From JALOBO01 sp023228225 (lineage in GTDB: Bacteria > Bacillota > Clostridia > Christensenellales > UBA1242): a DNA stretch of 38,855 bases. The DNA lies in NCBI GenBank assembly GCA_041663585.1, contig JBAYMN010000009.1, positions 1 to 38,855 of the forward strand, read 5' to 3'. The notes beneath the pieces were generated by a model. It did not search any database, was not told the DNA's origin, and worked only from the letters and a program-made list of their open reading frames with translations. The stretch's first letter is position 1, and each line of letters begins with the position of its first letter. Shown one piece after another: positions 1 through 10,464 of this stretch. Both the position numbers and the translations under genes were made by a program.

Positions 1-3000
1 CCAGCAAGCCCTTCGGCATAACAGCCAAATATAGTTCCAGAGTTATTTTCTACAAAACCACCAGTATATGCGTTTACACCATAAGTTGATACATTTTCTA
101 TCGTTCCGTTCGCATAGAAACTATTTGATATTATATTAGTGTTTATTCCTACAAATCCGCCAATTGAACCTTTTGCAAAAATATTTATTGTAGATAAAAT
201 TTCTTCTACAACATAGTCTGCATCTTCAAGTCTGTAAAGTTCTGTATAACCGCCTACACGACTATTCGAAATATAACCCGAGTTACTGCCAACAAGCCCA
301 CCTACTAATGTAGAAACTACATTTCCGCCTATTGTATCAGAAGTGTTTATAGTTATATTTGTAGTATGTTGAGTAGTATTTGATAAATCTTGATATTCAC
401 TTGTAATAGCGCAGTTAGTAATTATCCCACCGTTATTTACAGCGGTAAGCATGCCAAATGTAACACTAGTAAACGCAGTGGCGTTAATTTCTATTGTGGC
501 AGGAAGAGCAATAGTAATATTTTTAAGCACAGTACCTGAATTAACCTGTGAGAATAGTCCAATTAAAGCAACAGTATTTATTCCAAGCGTTGTTTCATCA
601 AAATTTTCAAAGAAAATTGTATAACTATTTCCGTCCAACATTGCTATATCTACTTGAAGCGGTGTCCACGCCTCATTTATGACAATATCATTTGTTAAAA
701 TATAGTTTGCACCAGCACTCATATTTTTTAGTTCTTCAAGTGAAGTAATTGGTTGCGGTGAATCTTCGGTAGTATTAAGCCAGAAATCAAAATTAAAATC
801 TTTATTTATGGTATAAGTTTCGGATATTTCTATTTCTATATCATCTACATTGATTACGCTGTCACCTTCGCTGTTAACATAAGCCATATAAGGCACACCG
901 TTGTAATACGTATATTCAATTTCGCCACGCACTAAAATATCTACTGTGTTAACTTTTACTGGTGTAATTATTGTATAATTACGAGTATCAAATCTAACCG
1001 AGAAATATTCTCCATCACCTACCAAGTTGTTAATATTTAGTGTATCGTTAATACCAATAGAAAGCCTTTTCCATACTTGGCTTAATGTACCTAATGTATT
1101 TAATAAAGTAGAATACTGTTCTTCTAATGCACTAATTTGATTTTGAATTTCGTTTTCTATATTAACAAGATAAGTGCTATCAATAGAACTATACGCATTT
1201 TCATCATATATATATCTTTGGGTAATTAGCAAAACTTTAAGTGAACGAGGTGAACCAGTTTCCATTCTGTATACACTGCCTGTACCCACTGTTTCTTCTG
1301 TCATTCCCGTAATAACAAAGTCAACAACAGTAATCTGTTCTTCGGTAATTTTGGTTTCTAAAATACCATTTACATATTCAGAAATACTTGCTTGCACTGT
1401 AATTATGGTTCCGGCTTTTATGCTTGGACCAATCTTTAAGTACCAAACATTATTTATTTTTTCAGCAGAAACAGAGTGTAGTTCGGCGTACTCATCGGAT
1501 TCATAATCCTCTCCCGAGAATGCTAAAAGCAAGGCATCACCACTTACACCGTTTGTATATAAATCAATAATAATAGAAGTCCCTCTTGCTACATATTCCT
1601 GCTCAAAGTCAATAGATACTCCGGGCATTTGTGCTGTTACAAGTAATATGCTTTGAGTATAAACAGTTTGCTTATTATTGCTTTCATCTAATTTATAAAA
1701 ACTAGCAGTTACTGTAAATTGTGTGCCTAAATCAACTTCTGTTGGTAATAATGTGCGAATATAGAACCAGCCATTAAACATATTTGTTGACACATTATTT
1801 TCAGTATAAACATAACTAAACTTTCTAAGGGTTATTCCGTTAGCAATGGTTATTGCCGATGTGTTTGGTTGCTGATAATAATATGAATTTAAATAACTTG
1901 CAATTCTTTGTTCAAACTGTACGCTTACTTCTTGCCCATTTTGAGTCATAACAGATGAAACAAGGTCTATCCCATCATAATCAGCATAAAGCGGGTAAGT
2001 GAATATTTTTAATAATCCGTTTTGTGAATTGACAATAGTTGTTGTGGCATATTCTTCGGCATTATAAACTCCGTTAATAATTTCGCCACCTGCAAAATGT
2101 GTAATATCCGTTCTTAAAATTTGTTGTGAATTGATTGTAATTTTAATTACTTTAATCAGACTTTCATTAATAATATTATCATTAATGTCTAAATTATCAA
2201 ATGGAGTAAATAGCAATTCAATTTGCAAATCTTGCTCAATCTGCTCGGTAAAGTAATTGGATACTGCAATATTAAATCCTGTAATTAATTGTCCACTTAA
2301 TAATTCGGTGTCCCCTTCGGTTATTGTTAGGTATGTATTTCCATTATTTACAATTTGAGTTTTATTTTCATTTAAAATAAATCCTTCATAGCCTTCAACT
2401 ACATTACTGCCATATAAATAAACTCTACCTAAGTAATCGCTTTCTGTGTCTACCGCAATATTGTCGGTATAAACTGTGCCAGTAAGATTTAAAATTTGTA
2501 TTTTTTCAATTTCGTTATCATAAGGTGTAACATCAATCATTGTAGCGCCTACAATTAGTTGTACTTCAAATTTAATGGTATCATCACTATCTTGTACAAA
2601 ATCACGAATAGGCACGTAAACACTATATGTTCCACCATTGACTAAGTCATTAAATGTTGCAATTACAACAGGCATAGCAATAAAGTTTGCTATATAATTT
2701 TCTAAAATCGTACTTCCGCTTTCTATTATTGCATTAGGACTTATTGGAAGATAATATAAATTAGAAGTCCAATTTTCCATATCTGTACTACCAAAATCAT
2801 TTGTAACCGGCACGCTACTTATTACATTAGCAAGCGCTACATTATCTGAACTATAAATTACGCCAAATGCGGAATTATAAATTGCATTGCCTTCTTCATC
2901 TAAATATAAAGTATTTAATTGTGTTACAGAGTCTTTGCGCATAGAAATACTATTGTAATCATTTAGCGTTATATCATTTCCGTTTTCATCATTAATTACA

Positions 3001-6000
3001 ATAGAACTAATTTTGGGTAGTACACAAATTTGTAGTACTGCGTAAACTGCCGGATTTTTATTTGCTTTAATTTTAATATCTGCCGTGCCAGTGGTTTTAA
3101 TAATAATATTTTTTCCGTCTATTCCTATAACTAAATCGCCACTAAGTATACTCATACTAAAATCTGAACTTAAAAACATACTTATAATTTCATCAAATTC
3201 ATCGGTATATCCATAATAAATATAAACCAAATTTTCAATACTATATGTATTACTTTCAGTATCTATCGCATCATAAAATAGCACCATACTATTAGACTCT
3301 GTTCTAATCGCATTTTCTTCGGTATTAACTTCAAGTACAATAATATCGGGGGCTGTTATGTTTGTGTATGTGTTCTCAGGCTTTAAAAGTACAGGGTATG
3401 AATTATAAATATCCCAAATAAATGTTCCTTCATTCATACTACCATCAGTGTAAGTAGCAAAGTTCCAGCCCTCAAAAATTGATAAAGTACTGTTTTTTAA
3501 TTCGTTATCTGTAACTGCGACACTATTAATGTCAGCAAAGTATAAATTACTTAGATATAGTACTTGTGATGCCGAACCACCAACGACAGGATTATTTGTA
3601 ACATTTTGGCTACCAATAGATGCATTTGCGGTAGATGTGCCATTTGTATAGTTCTGTGCAACTGTATAAGCAGTGGAAAGTGTAAGTGTATAATATGTAG
3701 CATTATCGCTATCATACACATAACCAATCAATCCACCCAAAATTGAAGTATCAAGCATATTTTTTATAATGCCTGCGCTATATACATTTTTAATTGATAT
3801 TGAATTACTACCCTCGGTAATAGTTCCGCCATTTTCTACCGAACCTATTAGCCCGCCTATTGCAGAGATTGTGGTATCAGAAGCACTATATATTTGTGTG
3901 TTAATAGTGGCATAACTTTGTTCTATTACACTTTTTCCGCTTGTAAGTCCAACAAGACCACCGGCAGAAATAAGAGCATCAATACCACCATTAACTACAA
4001 CATCACCAAAATATGAGCCATCGTTAATATCTCTATTTGGGAAATATGAAATTGCACTGCTATAAACAATGGTGCCTGCATTATTAAAGCCAACCAACCC
4101 ACCGACATTATTAATGCCTACGACCTTAGAAATACTAATGCCATTACTTTCAACATTATCATACGCTTTAAAATCGGTATTGTAGACTATAACATTATTA
4201 ATGCCAACCGCACCTCCAACATTAACATAGCCTACTACTTTGCTACTAGAACTTGCGTTATATAACTTTCCATTATTTATACCAACGAGTCCGCCTATGT
4301 TGTTTAGTCCAGTTATATTTGCTTGTGCATTCGCACCCATAATAATACCATTATTTATACCAACAAGTCCGCCAACACTAGAATTACTTATAACCGTATT
4401 TGATACCGTAATAAAAATATCAGTATTTATTTCTGTGCTTAATTTGCTTGCTTTTATAAATGTAACAGTGTTTGTTGTAGTATTTATTTTAATCTTATCA
4501 CTAGTACCTAATAATGCTGTGTTATCATTGTAGCCAATCAAACCGCCGGCGTTTATAAGACCGGTGGAATTGATTGCGATATTGCCCGATGTGTAAAGAT
4601 AATTTGAGTTTGTTATATACGAATTGGAATTAAATGCAATACTTGAAAGATTAGCAATTATTCCCGCACTATATCCAACAAGCCCACCGATATTAACATT
4701 AGCATTGTTTCCAGTATAATTTATAATTATTTCATTAACATTGCTTGCAACATAAGTTGCACCACAATTGTATATAATTGCACTATCCGTTACTGCATAT
4801 TCTTCATTCACCGTTGCAAAATCAGTATAGGGCGAAACACTGCCCTCTGCAAACCCTGCAATTACACCTGCATAAATAGTATCTATGCTTGTGTAACTAG
4901 ATGCAGTAATTTCAATTTTACTTACTGCAACATCTAAATCGCAAATTATTGCACCCTCACCAACATAGCCAAACAATCCAATATAAGCACTGTCAGCATT
5001 TTCGGTGTTTGTAAGTGTTTTTTGAATATTTAAATTAATTATTTTGCTATACTTTAAAATAGTTTTTCTATTACTAATAACAGAATATGAGCCAAATATT
5101 TTACCAATAAATGGATTTAATTCTGTGCCGATGGGTGCCCAATCTGCATAGCCTACAAGATTAATATCGTTTTTAATTATATAATATTTATCTAATCCGT
5201 TTCTAACATCATATAAATTTAATGCGGTCTTAATTTGGTAAGCTGTGTCATATGTTAGTCCATCAGCAACTACAACATCAAAACTTGCGGAAATAGAAAT
5301 TTTAAATAGTTTATTAAACATATCATCAAGTATTGTGCTTGGCTCAGAATTAGTTATGTAATAAATACCAGTTTCGGCAATATATGTTTTTATGTATTGA
5401 GTATATTCGGCATAATTAGCAAAAGCAGTACTAGCAAAATTTGAATTAGTCGTGTAATATAATTTTACCGCCCCTTGTGGAATAACATAAATAGAAGTTT
5501 TACCTGCTGTAACTCCACTAGTTAAATAAGGCGTAACTGTTCCTATTTTTAATAAATTAACATCTAAAATATTGACGGTGTCCACACTATTTTTTTGGTA
5601 CGCATAAATAACGCTCGTATTAATTGCGGTTGTTGGATAAACATTTGCAGAAATTTTGTTTTTGGTATTATTTGTAACAAGAGATGCATTATAATACAGA
5701 CCTTGACTTGCACTGACATTATTAAGCGCTAAATTTGTTATTTCATCTGTATCTGTTACAGTTACTGTACATGTTTGATAGTGAGTGCGATCATTAAATT
5801 CTCGCACAAGCGGATTTCCATTTACAGTAATTTCGCTAAGCGTATCACCTTCCGTGAATGAAATTAAAATATTTACTTCGCCCTGTTTTATACCTGTAAT
5901 AATACCACTTGCAACAGAAATTATAGTCGTATCTACCGTACCACTTAAATTGGTAATGCTATAATTACAATTATTAGTAATATCTTCGGCAATTGAACCA

Positions 6001-8171
6001 ACCGACCTCAAAGCAGTAACAGTAAAATTTGCTTGGGCTTTGTCATAATCAAAACAGCCAAGAGTGTTAATATTTTTAAGTGAAATGTTTGTCCTATTTA
6101 CATAAATTGCAACGATAGGATTATAAACCGTAACATAAAATGTCCTTGTAATAATCGATTCCACCCCAAATGATGCCGACACACTAATTTGTGCAGTACC
6201 TTCGTTTAATGCCCTAATAACTCCATTAGCAATAGAAACAATTCCCTGTCCATTAGTTACGCTATATGTAATTGAATTTTTTTGTGCATCAGCCGGATAA
6301 AATGAAACAGAAAGCGGTATGCTTTTACTAAGTGCAATTACCGAACTTTGTAATGTTTGATTATTTTTTAATGTTGGTGTTTGAGATAAATATAATACAT
6401 CAGCATTATCTTCTGGTGCAGGTATTGAAAGTGTCATATCTTCAAGTGGAACATAAACTGTAACATTTAAAGAAGCCACAAGTCCATTAAGCGTATTAAG
6501 AGTAATTACAGAATTACCTGCAATATATCCCGAAATATTAAACCTATACAAATCGCCATTTTCAGAAGTGCTTATAAAAACAGGTATTGCAACTGATAAA
6601 ATAGAATTGTTAAATACTCTCGTGTTAATCTGACTAATATCCGAGCCCACTGGGCTTACCGTAACATTAAAACTACCGGTATCAATACCTTTGACAATAG
6701 ATATAGTACTTGTCGAAGCGGTTATAGTTCTTATCCCTGAAACTAATTTTAGTTCAATTTCGCTATAAATTGAACTATCTATTACCGCAGTAAAACGCAT
6801 TATAATATTTTCATTTAAACTACTGTTATTAAATAAATAAATGTAAGCGGAAGTATTTATATTGTTAGAATAGTTAAATACATTTCCTGTTAAGTAACTC
6901 GATTGTAAATAATTATCTGGGTCAGTAATTAGTGTGCCATCTTGTTTATAAAGGCTAATTTTTACTTGCCTGTTTGATGCGTTTACGGGTAACACATTTA
7001 ATAATATCTTTGTTCCGCGTGAATTTAAGTAATAATCGTATACATCAAGTTCTTCACTTGAAATAGTAATTTCGCCATTTGTACTATAATTAACAATTTG
7101 CTCTGTGCTATCAACTTGCGAAAGCACATTAATACTGGTCGCCCAATGAGTAACATTAAAATATACCGTGCGAGTTACCGCTGGCGTAGCAGTTTCATAA
7201 TCCTTTATATATATATTAACTGTAAGCGAGGCCGTTCCGACAAGGTCAAGGGCAGTAATAAAAACTTTATTTTGTCCCTGTACCGCACGTGTTGTTGTTG
7301 TATTTTCATTTTCTATTGATATGTAATTTTGGTCATTTGTGCTTACCAAATAGTACGCAATATAATTTTCGTGTGCATTTGGCAAATTTACTAATAGCAT
7401 AATACTATTAAGCGTAGGTTTATTACCAATAAGTGATAGCGAATCTGTTCCTATATCGGTGGTACCATCGGTACTAATAACAATATCACCCGTTTCAAGC
7501 GGAGATAAAACCGGTACTTGAATTGATTTAGAAATATTAGGATTGCTTACCGATGTAATATTTAAAGTTACATATTTACTTGCGGGCCTTTGTGATATGT
7601 AAAATGAGCCAGTCGTACTATTTAAATTATAAACATTTTCAGATCCTGAACCCATTACAGAAAATACCAAACCTCTTTGATTAGTATCATATGGAGCAAA
7701 TGAAATTTGTTTTAAATCAAATTGGAATTTTTGCGTGCCCGCAATTACAACTGGGCTATAAGATGAATTGATAGTAAAATCTGTAATTTCTCTGACAACA
7801 TTTACTGTAACTGTGGCGCTTTTTTCACCTTCATATGATCGAAGTGTAAGTATTGCGGTACCTGGTTTTTGTGCTATAATTTTTATTTTTGATTGTCCAT
7901 CGTTTTGCTCAGTAATACTTGCTGTAATAACATTTTGCTGGTCATCAAAAGAAAGACCTATATCCTTGTTAATATCTTTATCTACGCCAGTAACAGTAGC
8001 GGTAATTTCTTCTTCGGCGGTACCACTTTCGGGTAAATTAATAGTAATTTCTTGCGAACTTACATTAAGTTCCATTTTAGCATAAGGGCTTTTACAGCCT
8101 GATAAACCAAACACAGCACCAACTGTGGCGAGTAAAATTATTAGTATGTTTCTAGTAACTTTCGCTACCAT
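1..8171 (-). CDS. Giant surface lipoprotein with Ig-like and GLUG-type repeats, C-terminus beyond window
   Basis: One uninterrupted reading frame enters from the left edge and starts at ATG 8171, giving at least 2723 residues; I checked that the frame agrees near 8171, 4682, 296 and 11. A GGAGG ribosome site lies 4 bases before the start. Residues 1-26 form a lipoprotein signal ending in LSGC, with Cys26 as the lipid site, so the protein should be anchored outside the membrane. Residues about 30-130 and several later stretches (about 610-680 and 725-780) look like Big_2-type Ig domains, with strands such as PGTAILTLRSYEG. About 1015-1585 carries roughly ten GLUG-type repeats of the form (N/S)xGGLVGxNNG; a second GLUG block starts near residue 2470 and runs off the window. 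The function is unknown; adhesion or a surface stalk is inference. Such proteins are common in gut Clostridia, but this length is large. Confidence 0.9.
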   Translation of the reverse strand, partial: MVAKVTRNILIILLATVGAVFGLSGCKSPYAKMELNVSSQEITINLPESGTAEEEITATVTGVDKDINKDIGLSFDDQQNVITASITEQNDGQSKIKIIAQKPGTAILTLRSYEGEKSATVTVNVVREITDFTINSSYSPVVIAGTQKFQFDLKQISFAPYDTNQRGLVFSVMGSGSENVYNLNSTTGSFYISQRPASKYVTLNITSVSNPNISKSIQVPVLSPLETGDIVISTDGTTDIGTDSLSLIGNKPTLNSIMLLVNLPNAHENYIAYYLVSTNDQNYISIENENTTTTRAVQGQNKVFITALDLVGTASLTVNIYIKDYETATPAVTRTVYFNVTHWATSINVLSQVDSTEQIVNYSTNGEITISSEELDVYDYYLNSRGTKILLNVLPVNASNRQVKISLYKQDGTLITDPDNYLQSSYLTGNVFNYSNNINTSAYIYLFNNSSLNENIIMRFTAVIDSSIYSEIELKLVSGIRTITASTSTISIVKGIDTGSFNVTVSPVGSDISQINTRVFNNSILSVAIPVFISTSENGDLYRFNISGYIAGNSVITLNTLNGLVASLNVTVYVPLEDMTLSIPAPEDNADVLYLSQTPTLKNNQTLQSSVIALSKSIPLSVSFYPADAQKNSITYSVTNGQGIVSIANGVIRALNEGTAQISVSASFGVESIITRTFYVTVYNPIVAIYVNRTNISLKNINTLGCFDYDKAQANFTVTALRSVGSIAEDITNNCNYSITNLSGTVDTTIISVASGIITGIKQGEVNILISFTEGDTLSEITVNGNPLVREFNDRTHYQTCTVTVTDTDEITNLALNNVSASQGLYYNASLVTNNTKNKISANVYPTTAINTSVIYAYQKNSVDTVNILDVNLLKIGTVTPYLTSGVTAGKTSIYVIPQGAVKLYYTTNSNFASTAFANYAEYTQYIKTYIAETGIYYITNSEPSTILDDMFNKLFKISISASFDVVVADGLTYDTAYQIKTALNLYDVRNGLDKYYIIKNDINLVGYADWAPIGTELNPFIGKIFGSYSVISNRKTILKYSKIINLNIQKTLTNTENADSAYIGLFGYVGEGAIICDLDVAVSKIEITASSYTSIDTIYAGVIAGFAEGSVSPYTDFATVNEEYAVTDSAIIYNCGATYVASNVNEIIINYTGNNANVNIGGLVGYSAGIIANLSSIAFNSNSYITNSNYLYTSGNIAINSTGLINAGGLIGYNDNTALLGTSDKIKINTTTNTVTFIKASKLSTEINTDIFITVSNTVISNSSVGGLVGINNGIIMGANAQANITGLNNIGGLVGINNGKLYNASSSSKVVGYVNVGGAVGINNVIVYNTDFKAYDNVESNGISISKVVGINNVGGLVGFNNAGTIVYSSAISYFPNRDINDGSYFGDVVVNGGIDALISAGGLVGLTSGKSVIEQSYATINTQIYSASDTTISAIGGLIGSVENGGTITEGSNSISIKNVYSAGIIKNMLDTSILGGLIGYVYDSDNATYYTLTLSTAYTVAQNYTNGTSTANASIGSQNVTNNPVVGGSASQVLYLSNLYFADINSVAVTDNELKNSTLSIFEGWNFATYTDGSMNEGTFIWDIYNSYPVLLKPENTYTNITAPDIIVLEVNTEENAIRTESNSMVLFYDAIDTESNTYSIENLVYIYYGYTDEFDEIISMFLSSDFSMSILSGDLVIGIDGKNIIIKTTGTADIKIKANKNPAVYAVLQICVLPKISSIVINDENGNDITLNDYNSISMRKDSVTQLNTLYLDEEGNAIYNSAFGVIYSSDNVALANVISSVPVTNDFGSTDMENWTSNLYYLPISPNAIIESGSTILENYIANFIAMPVVIATFNDLVNGGTYSVYVPIRDFVQDSDDTIKFEVQLIVGATMIDVTPYDNEIEKIQILNLTGTVYTDNIAVDTESDYLGRVYLYGSNVVEGYEGFILNENKTQIVNNGNTYLTITEGDTELLSGQLITGFNIAVSNYFTEQIEQDLQIELLFTPFDNLDINDNIINESLIKVIKITINSQQILRTDITHFAGGEIINGVYNAEEYATTTIVNSQNGLLKIFTYPLYADYDGIDLVSSVMTQNGQEVSVQFEQRIASYLNSYYYQQPNTSAITIANGITLRKFSYVYTENNVSTNMFNGWFYIRTLLPTEVDLGTQFTVTASFYKLDESNNKQTVYTQSILLVTAQMPGVSIDFEQEYVARGTSIIIDLYTNGVSGDALLLAFSGEDYESDEYAELHSVSAEKINNVWYLKIGPSIKAGTIITVQASISEYVNGILETKITEEQITVVDFVITGMTEETVGTGSVYRMETGSPRSLKVLLITQRYIYDENAYSSIDSTYLVNIENEIQNQISALEEQYSTLLNTLGTLSQVWKRLSIGINDTLNINNLVGDGEYFSVRFDTRNYTIITPVKVNTVDILVRGEIEYTYYNGVPYMAYVNSEGDSVINVDDIEIEISETYTINKDFNFDFWLNTTEDSPQPITSLEELKNMSAGANYILTNDIVINEAWTPLQVDIAMLDGNSYTIFFENFDETTLGINTVALIGLFSQVNSGTVLKNITIALPATIEINATAFTSVTFGMLTAVNNGGIITNCAITSEYQDLSNTTQHTTNITINTSDTIGGNVVSTLVGGLVGSNSGYISNSRVGGYTELYRLEDADYVVEEILSTINIFAKGSIGGFVGINTNIISNSFYANGTIENVSTYGVNAYTGGFVENNSGTIFGCYAEGLA

Positions 8172-8300
8172 AAAGCCTCCAAGGCAAAAATATCTACGGT
8201 TTTATTTTATGGAGTATGTTTTGAAAATAATTATGTAAATATACTCGAACACCTATTATTATATATAATATACTAATGGACTATTCTAATATATGAGTTG

Positions 8301-8330
8301 ATTATATAACTAAGGTTTGTGCTTTGTCAA
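8301..8330 (-). promoter_or_regulatory. Sigma-A promoter of the giant lipoprotein gene
   Basis: On the minus strand TTGACA (8330-8325) and TATAAT (8306-8301) are separated by 18 bases, both perfect consensus hexamers. Transcription would begin near 8294, leaving a leader of about 120 bases before ATG 8171. I see no clear riboswitch in that leader. Confidence 0.75.
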
Positions 8331-8394
8331 ATAAATATACAAGAAAACCCCTAATACGAGTTTGTTTTGTGGCATATTTCTTTCTACGAAATTG

Positions 8395-9006
8395 CTAAAA
8401 AATATTAAAAAATCCAAAACTAACTATGGCTACAATTAAGCATGTAACAATATTTCCTAATATTATTGCAGGTAACGCTTTAAAATAAGGAATGTTTAAA
8501 AGTGTAGCACACACCGAACCCGTCCAAACACCAGTGCCTGGTAGCGGAATAGCAACAAATGCAAATAATGCAAAAATTTTAAAATTAATAGGTAAATTAT
8601 TATCAACTACACTAGAATTATTTGCCTTAAAACTTTTATTTAAAATAATATTACTATTATTTAAATTAAATTTTATTTTATTATTTATTTTATGTTTATT
8701 TTTTATATATTTATTTTGCATATTTTTAAAAGCGTTTTCTTTAATTTTTTGTGCGTTTCTTTTAAATAAACTTTCAATTTTTTTCACAATTTTACTAAAA
8801 ACTGGAACTGAATTTAACCATTCTAAAATAGGTTTAGTAATATACAATAGTATGGGTGCGGGCAAACACGAACCCAACACTGATGCGACAAATGTAGCAA
8901 CTACATTTAAACCCAGCGCAAATCCAACTAACATTGAACCTTTGCCTTCAATAAAAGGTAACATAGCGGTGAAAAAAGTAGTAATAAATGGATTAAATAA
9001 TTCCAT
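8395..9006 (-). CDS. Small multidrug export family (COG2426-like) membrane protein
   Basis: A 203-residue integral membrane protein. The N-terminal half (TAMLPFIEGKGSMLVGFALG) and the C-terminal half (FVAIPLPGTGVWTGSVCATL) are the two diagnostic segments of the putative small multi-drug export family, Sm_multidrug_ex. The two hydrophobic halves have glycine/proline-rich re-entrant-looking segments and are joined by a long Asn/Lys-rich hydrophilic linker at about residues 80-135, which seems longer than usual for the family. The start has AAGGTGA just upstream. It is the last gene of the sporulation-linked cluster, 60 bases after spoIIID. The transport role of this family is poorly supported, so the substrate is unknown. 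Confidence 0.8.
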   Translation of the reverse strand: MELFNPFITTFFTAMLPFIEGKGSMLVGFALGLNVVATFVASVLGSCLPAPILLYITKPILEWLNSVPVFSKIVKKIESLFKRNAQKIKENAFKNMQNKYIKNKHKINNKIKFNLNNSNIILNKSFKANNSSVVDNNLPINFKIFALFAFVAIPLPGTGVWTGSVCATLLNIPYFKALPAIILGNIVTCLIVAIVSFGFFNIF

Positions 9007-9066
9007 TAAAAATCACCTTATACAAAATAATTATTAATTAAAAAATAAATAATTTAAAATAATTAT

Positions 9067-9327
9067 TTATGCTTGTAATTTTAATTTAATATATTTATTT
9101 TTTGTGGCTATGCCACCCCTAATATGCCTTTCATTATAATTTACTTTTAAAATATCTTTTACTTTTAAATAAAGTGAAATATCAATTTTTTTAAGCCTTT
9201 TCGTAACATCAATATGCACTGTGCTTTTGCTAATATCAAATATCTTTGCTGCTTTACGAACAGTGGAATGAGTGTCTATAATATAGTCTGCAATCTTTTG
9301 TGCCCGGCATGAAATATCAAAATTCAT
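9067..9327 (-). CDS. spoIIID: Sporulation transcriptional regulator SpoIIID
   Basis: This 86-residue DNA-binding protein matches SpoIIID along its length. The helix-turn-helix (about residues 22-45) contains VRKAAKIFDISKSTVHIDVT, and the C-terminal part contains the family signature NYNERHIRGGIATKNKYIKL, the basic arm used with the HTH to bind DNA. SpoIIID switches mother-cell gene expression after sigma-E activation in spore formers. AAGGTGGG precedes the ATG. It lies downstream of a SpoIIQ-like gene, as in other spore-forming Firmicutes, with an acyl carrier protein gene and a terminator hairpin between them. Identity is very likely; whether the organism still completes sporulation cannot be told from this window. 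Confidence 0.93.
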   Translation of the reverse strand: MNFDISCRAQKIADYIIDTHSTVRKAAKIFDISKSTVHIDVTKRLKKIDISLYLKVKDILKVNYNERHIRGGIATKNKYIKLKLQA

Positions 9328-9436
9328 ATATATCCCACCTTATGTGTTGTTTACTAGATATATATGAAAGATTATGTAGAATTATGTTTTTTAATTGTGT
9401 ATAAACTTAGACAATCATAAAACCTATTAATTAAGC

Positions 9437-9472
9437 AAAAACTATCGCCATAATATTATGAACGATAGTTTT
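9437..9472 (-). terminator. Intrinsic terminator after acpP
   Basis: AAAACTATCG (9437-9446) and CGATAGTTTT (9463-9472) form a perfect 10-bp stem around a 16-base loop, followed on the minus strand by U residues. It lies between the acyl carrier protein gene and spoIIID and would separate their transcription. The flanking A and T runs could make it work in both directions. Confidence 0.7.
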
Positions 9473-9507
9473 TCAATATTTTAAATTTAAAAAATTGCAT
9501 CAGTAAA

Positions 9508-9732
9508 TTATTTTTTGTCAAGATAATTTGTAATGTCGCCAACAGTTTTAAAAGTTAACGCATCTTCATCGGATACCTCTATTTTAAAATGTTCTTCTAG
9601 TAGCATTAGCATTTCAATAATATCAAGGGAATCGGCGCCTAAGTCTTCTACAATTCTTGCTTTTGGTGTAATTTTAGTTTTATTAATATGCAATTGTTTA
9701 CTAAGCAAATCTTGTAATTTATTAAAAGTCAT
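9508..9732 (-). CDS. acpP: Acyl carrier protein
   Basis: A 74-residue protein with the phosphopantetheine attachment motif GADSLDIIEM, Ser35 being the modified residue. An acidic helix II follows, and the C-terminal FKTVGDITNYLDKK is typical of bacterial AcpP. It carries growing acyl chains in fatty acid synthesis in the cytoplasm. GGGGAGAG precedes the ATG. Its position between SpoIIQ-like and SpoIIID genes is unusual, since acpP normally sits with fab, plsX or rnc genes. It could be the housekeeping AcpP or a second, dedicated carrier; the sequence alone does not decide this. Confidence 0.92.
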   Translation of the reverse strand: MTFNKLQDLLSKQLHINKTKITPKARIVEDLGADSLDIIEMLMLLEEHFKIEVSDEDALTFKTVGDITNYLDKK

Positions 9733-9793
9733 AAAACTCTCCCCAATTTAGCAAGTAAAGAAGTTAGTATTTTAATAAACTGAAAATAAAATT

Positions 9794-10393
9794 TTATTTG
9801 TCAGAAATTGGCAGATATGCGGTGGGGTCAGTTTTTATGCCATTAAGCAAAACTTCAAAGTGAAGATGCGCTCCCATTGCAGTTTCTGTACCGGCAGAAT
9901 TTGCGACGTAACCAATTAATTCGCCTTTTGTTACAGCATCTCCAACAGCAACTTCTACGCTAGTAGAAAGAGAACCATAAATAGTAATCAATCCATCTTC
10001 GTGAGTTATAGTAATCCGAGTACCCTCTAACAAATTAGTAGTAATTGAAGTTACTGTTCCGCTAAGTGCAGAAACAACTTCCGCTCCCTCCGTTGCCTGT
10101 AAATCTACTGCCTTATGTGCTTCCCAATGACCCAAAGTTTCTGAATAAATTAATGTGTTCCCAGAATATGCAGTCAATATAGTAGCATTTTCAATAGGCA
10201 TAGCAAATACTATTGCCGTATTCTCATTGCCACCTACTTCTTTTGTATCAATGTTTTTGAGCACTACTGTAAGAGTAATTGCAAGTCCAAGTACTAAAAC
10301 ACTTACCGCTAGTCCAACATAATAAATGTTTTTTTTGAACCAAGCACGAGTTTTAGTGCGACCACTTAAAATTAAATCTTTGTTGTTTATCAT
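9794..10393 (-). CDS. spoIIQ: M23/LytM-domain membrane protein, probable SpoIIQ
   Basis: Residues 1-20 are a short basic cytoplasmic tail, 22-45 a single membrane helix, and about 75-195 a LytM (M23) domain facing outward. The zinc-ligand motifs are intact: HKAVD (His93, Asp97) and HLHFEV (His176, His178). SpoIIQ in the forespore membrane pairs with SpoIIIAH across the engulfment space; some clostridial forms keep the metal site, B. subtilis does not. The single-helix plus LytM architecture, the size of 199 residues and the location between a YwmB-like gene and spoIIID support SpoIIQ rather than a cell-wall hydrolase, which would usually have a signal peptide or wall-binding repeats. AGGAGATG precedes the ATG. 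The gene name is inferred from context. Confidence 0.75.
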   Translation of the reverse strand: MINNKDLILSGRTKTRAWFKKNIYYVGLAVSVLVLGLAITLTVVLKNIDTKEVGGNENTAIVFAMPIENATILTAYSGNTLIYSETLGHWEAHKAVDLQATEGAEVVSALSGTVTSITTNLLEGTRITITHEDGLITIYGSLSTSVEVAVGDAVTKGELIGYVANSAGTETAMGAHLHFEVLLNGIKTDPTAYLPISDK

Positions 10394-10464
10394 AATTTCA
10401 TCTCCTTTTTGTATATGAAATTATAGACCAATAACAAAAATATATACATATTCACTTTAAAAAT

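Noticed and set aside
1174..8085. Plus-strand open frames within 1-8171
   Set aside because: They lie opposite one long lipoprotein frame, lack ribosome sites and give hydrophobic low-complexity products.
8492..9037. Plus-strand frame of 181 codons opposite the export protein
   Set aside because: The minus-strand protein has clear family motifs and a ribosome site; this frame is its mirror.
9794..10393. Cell-wall hydrolase instead of SpoIIQ
   Set aside because: Single membrane helix, no wall-binding domain, and synteny with YwmB-like and SpoIIID genes favour SpoIIQ, though not proven.
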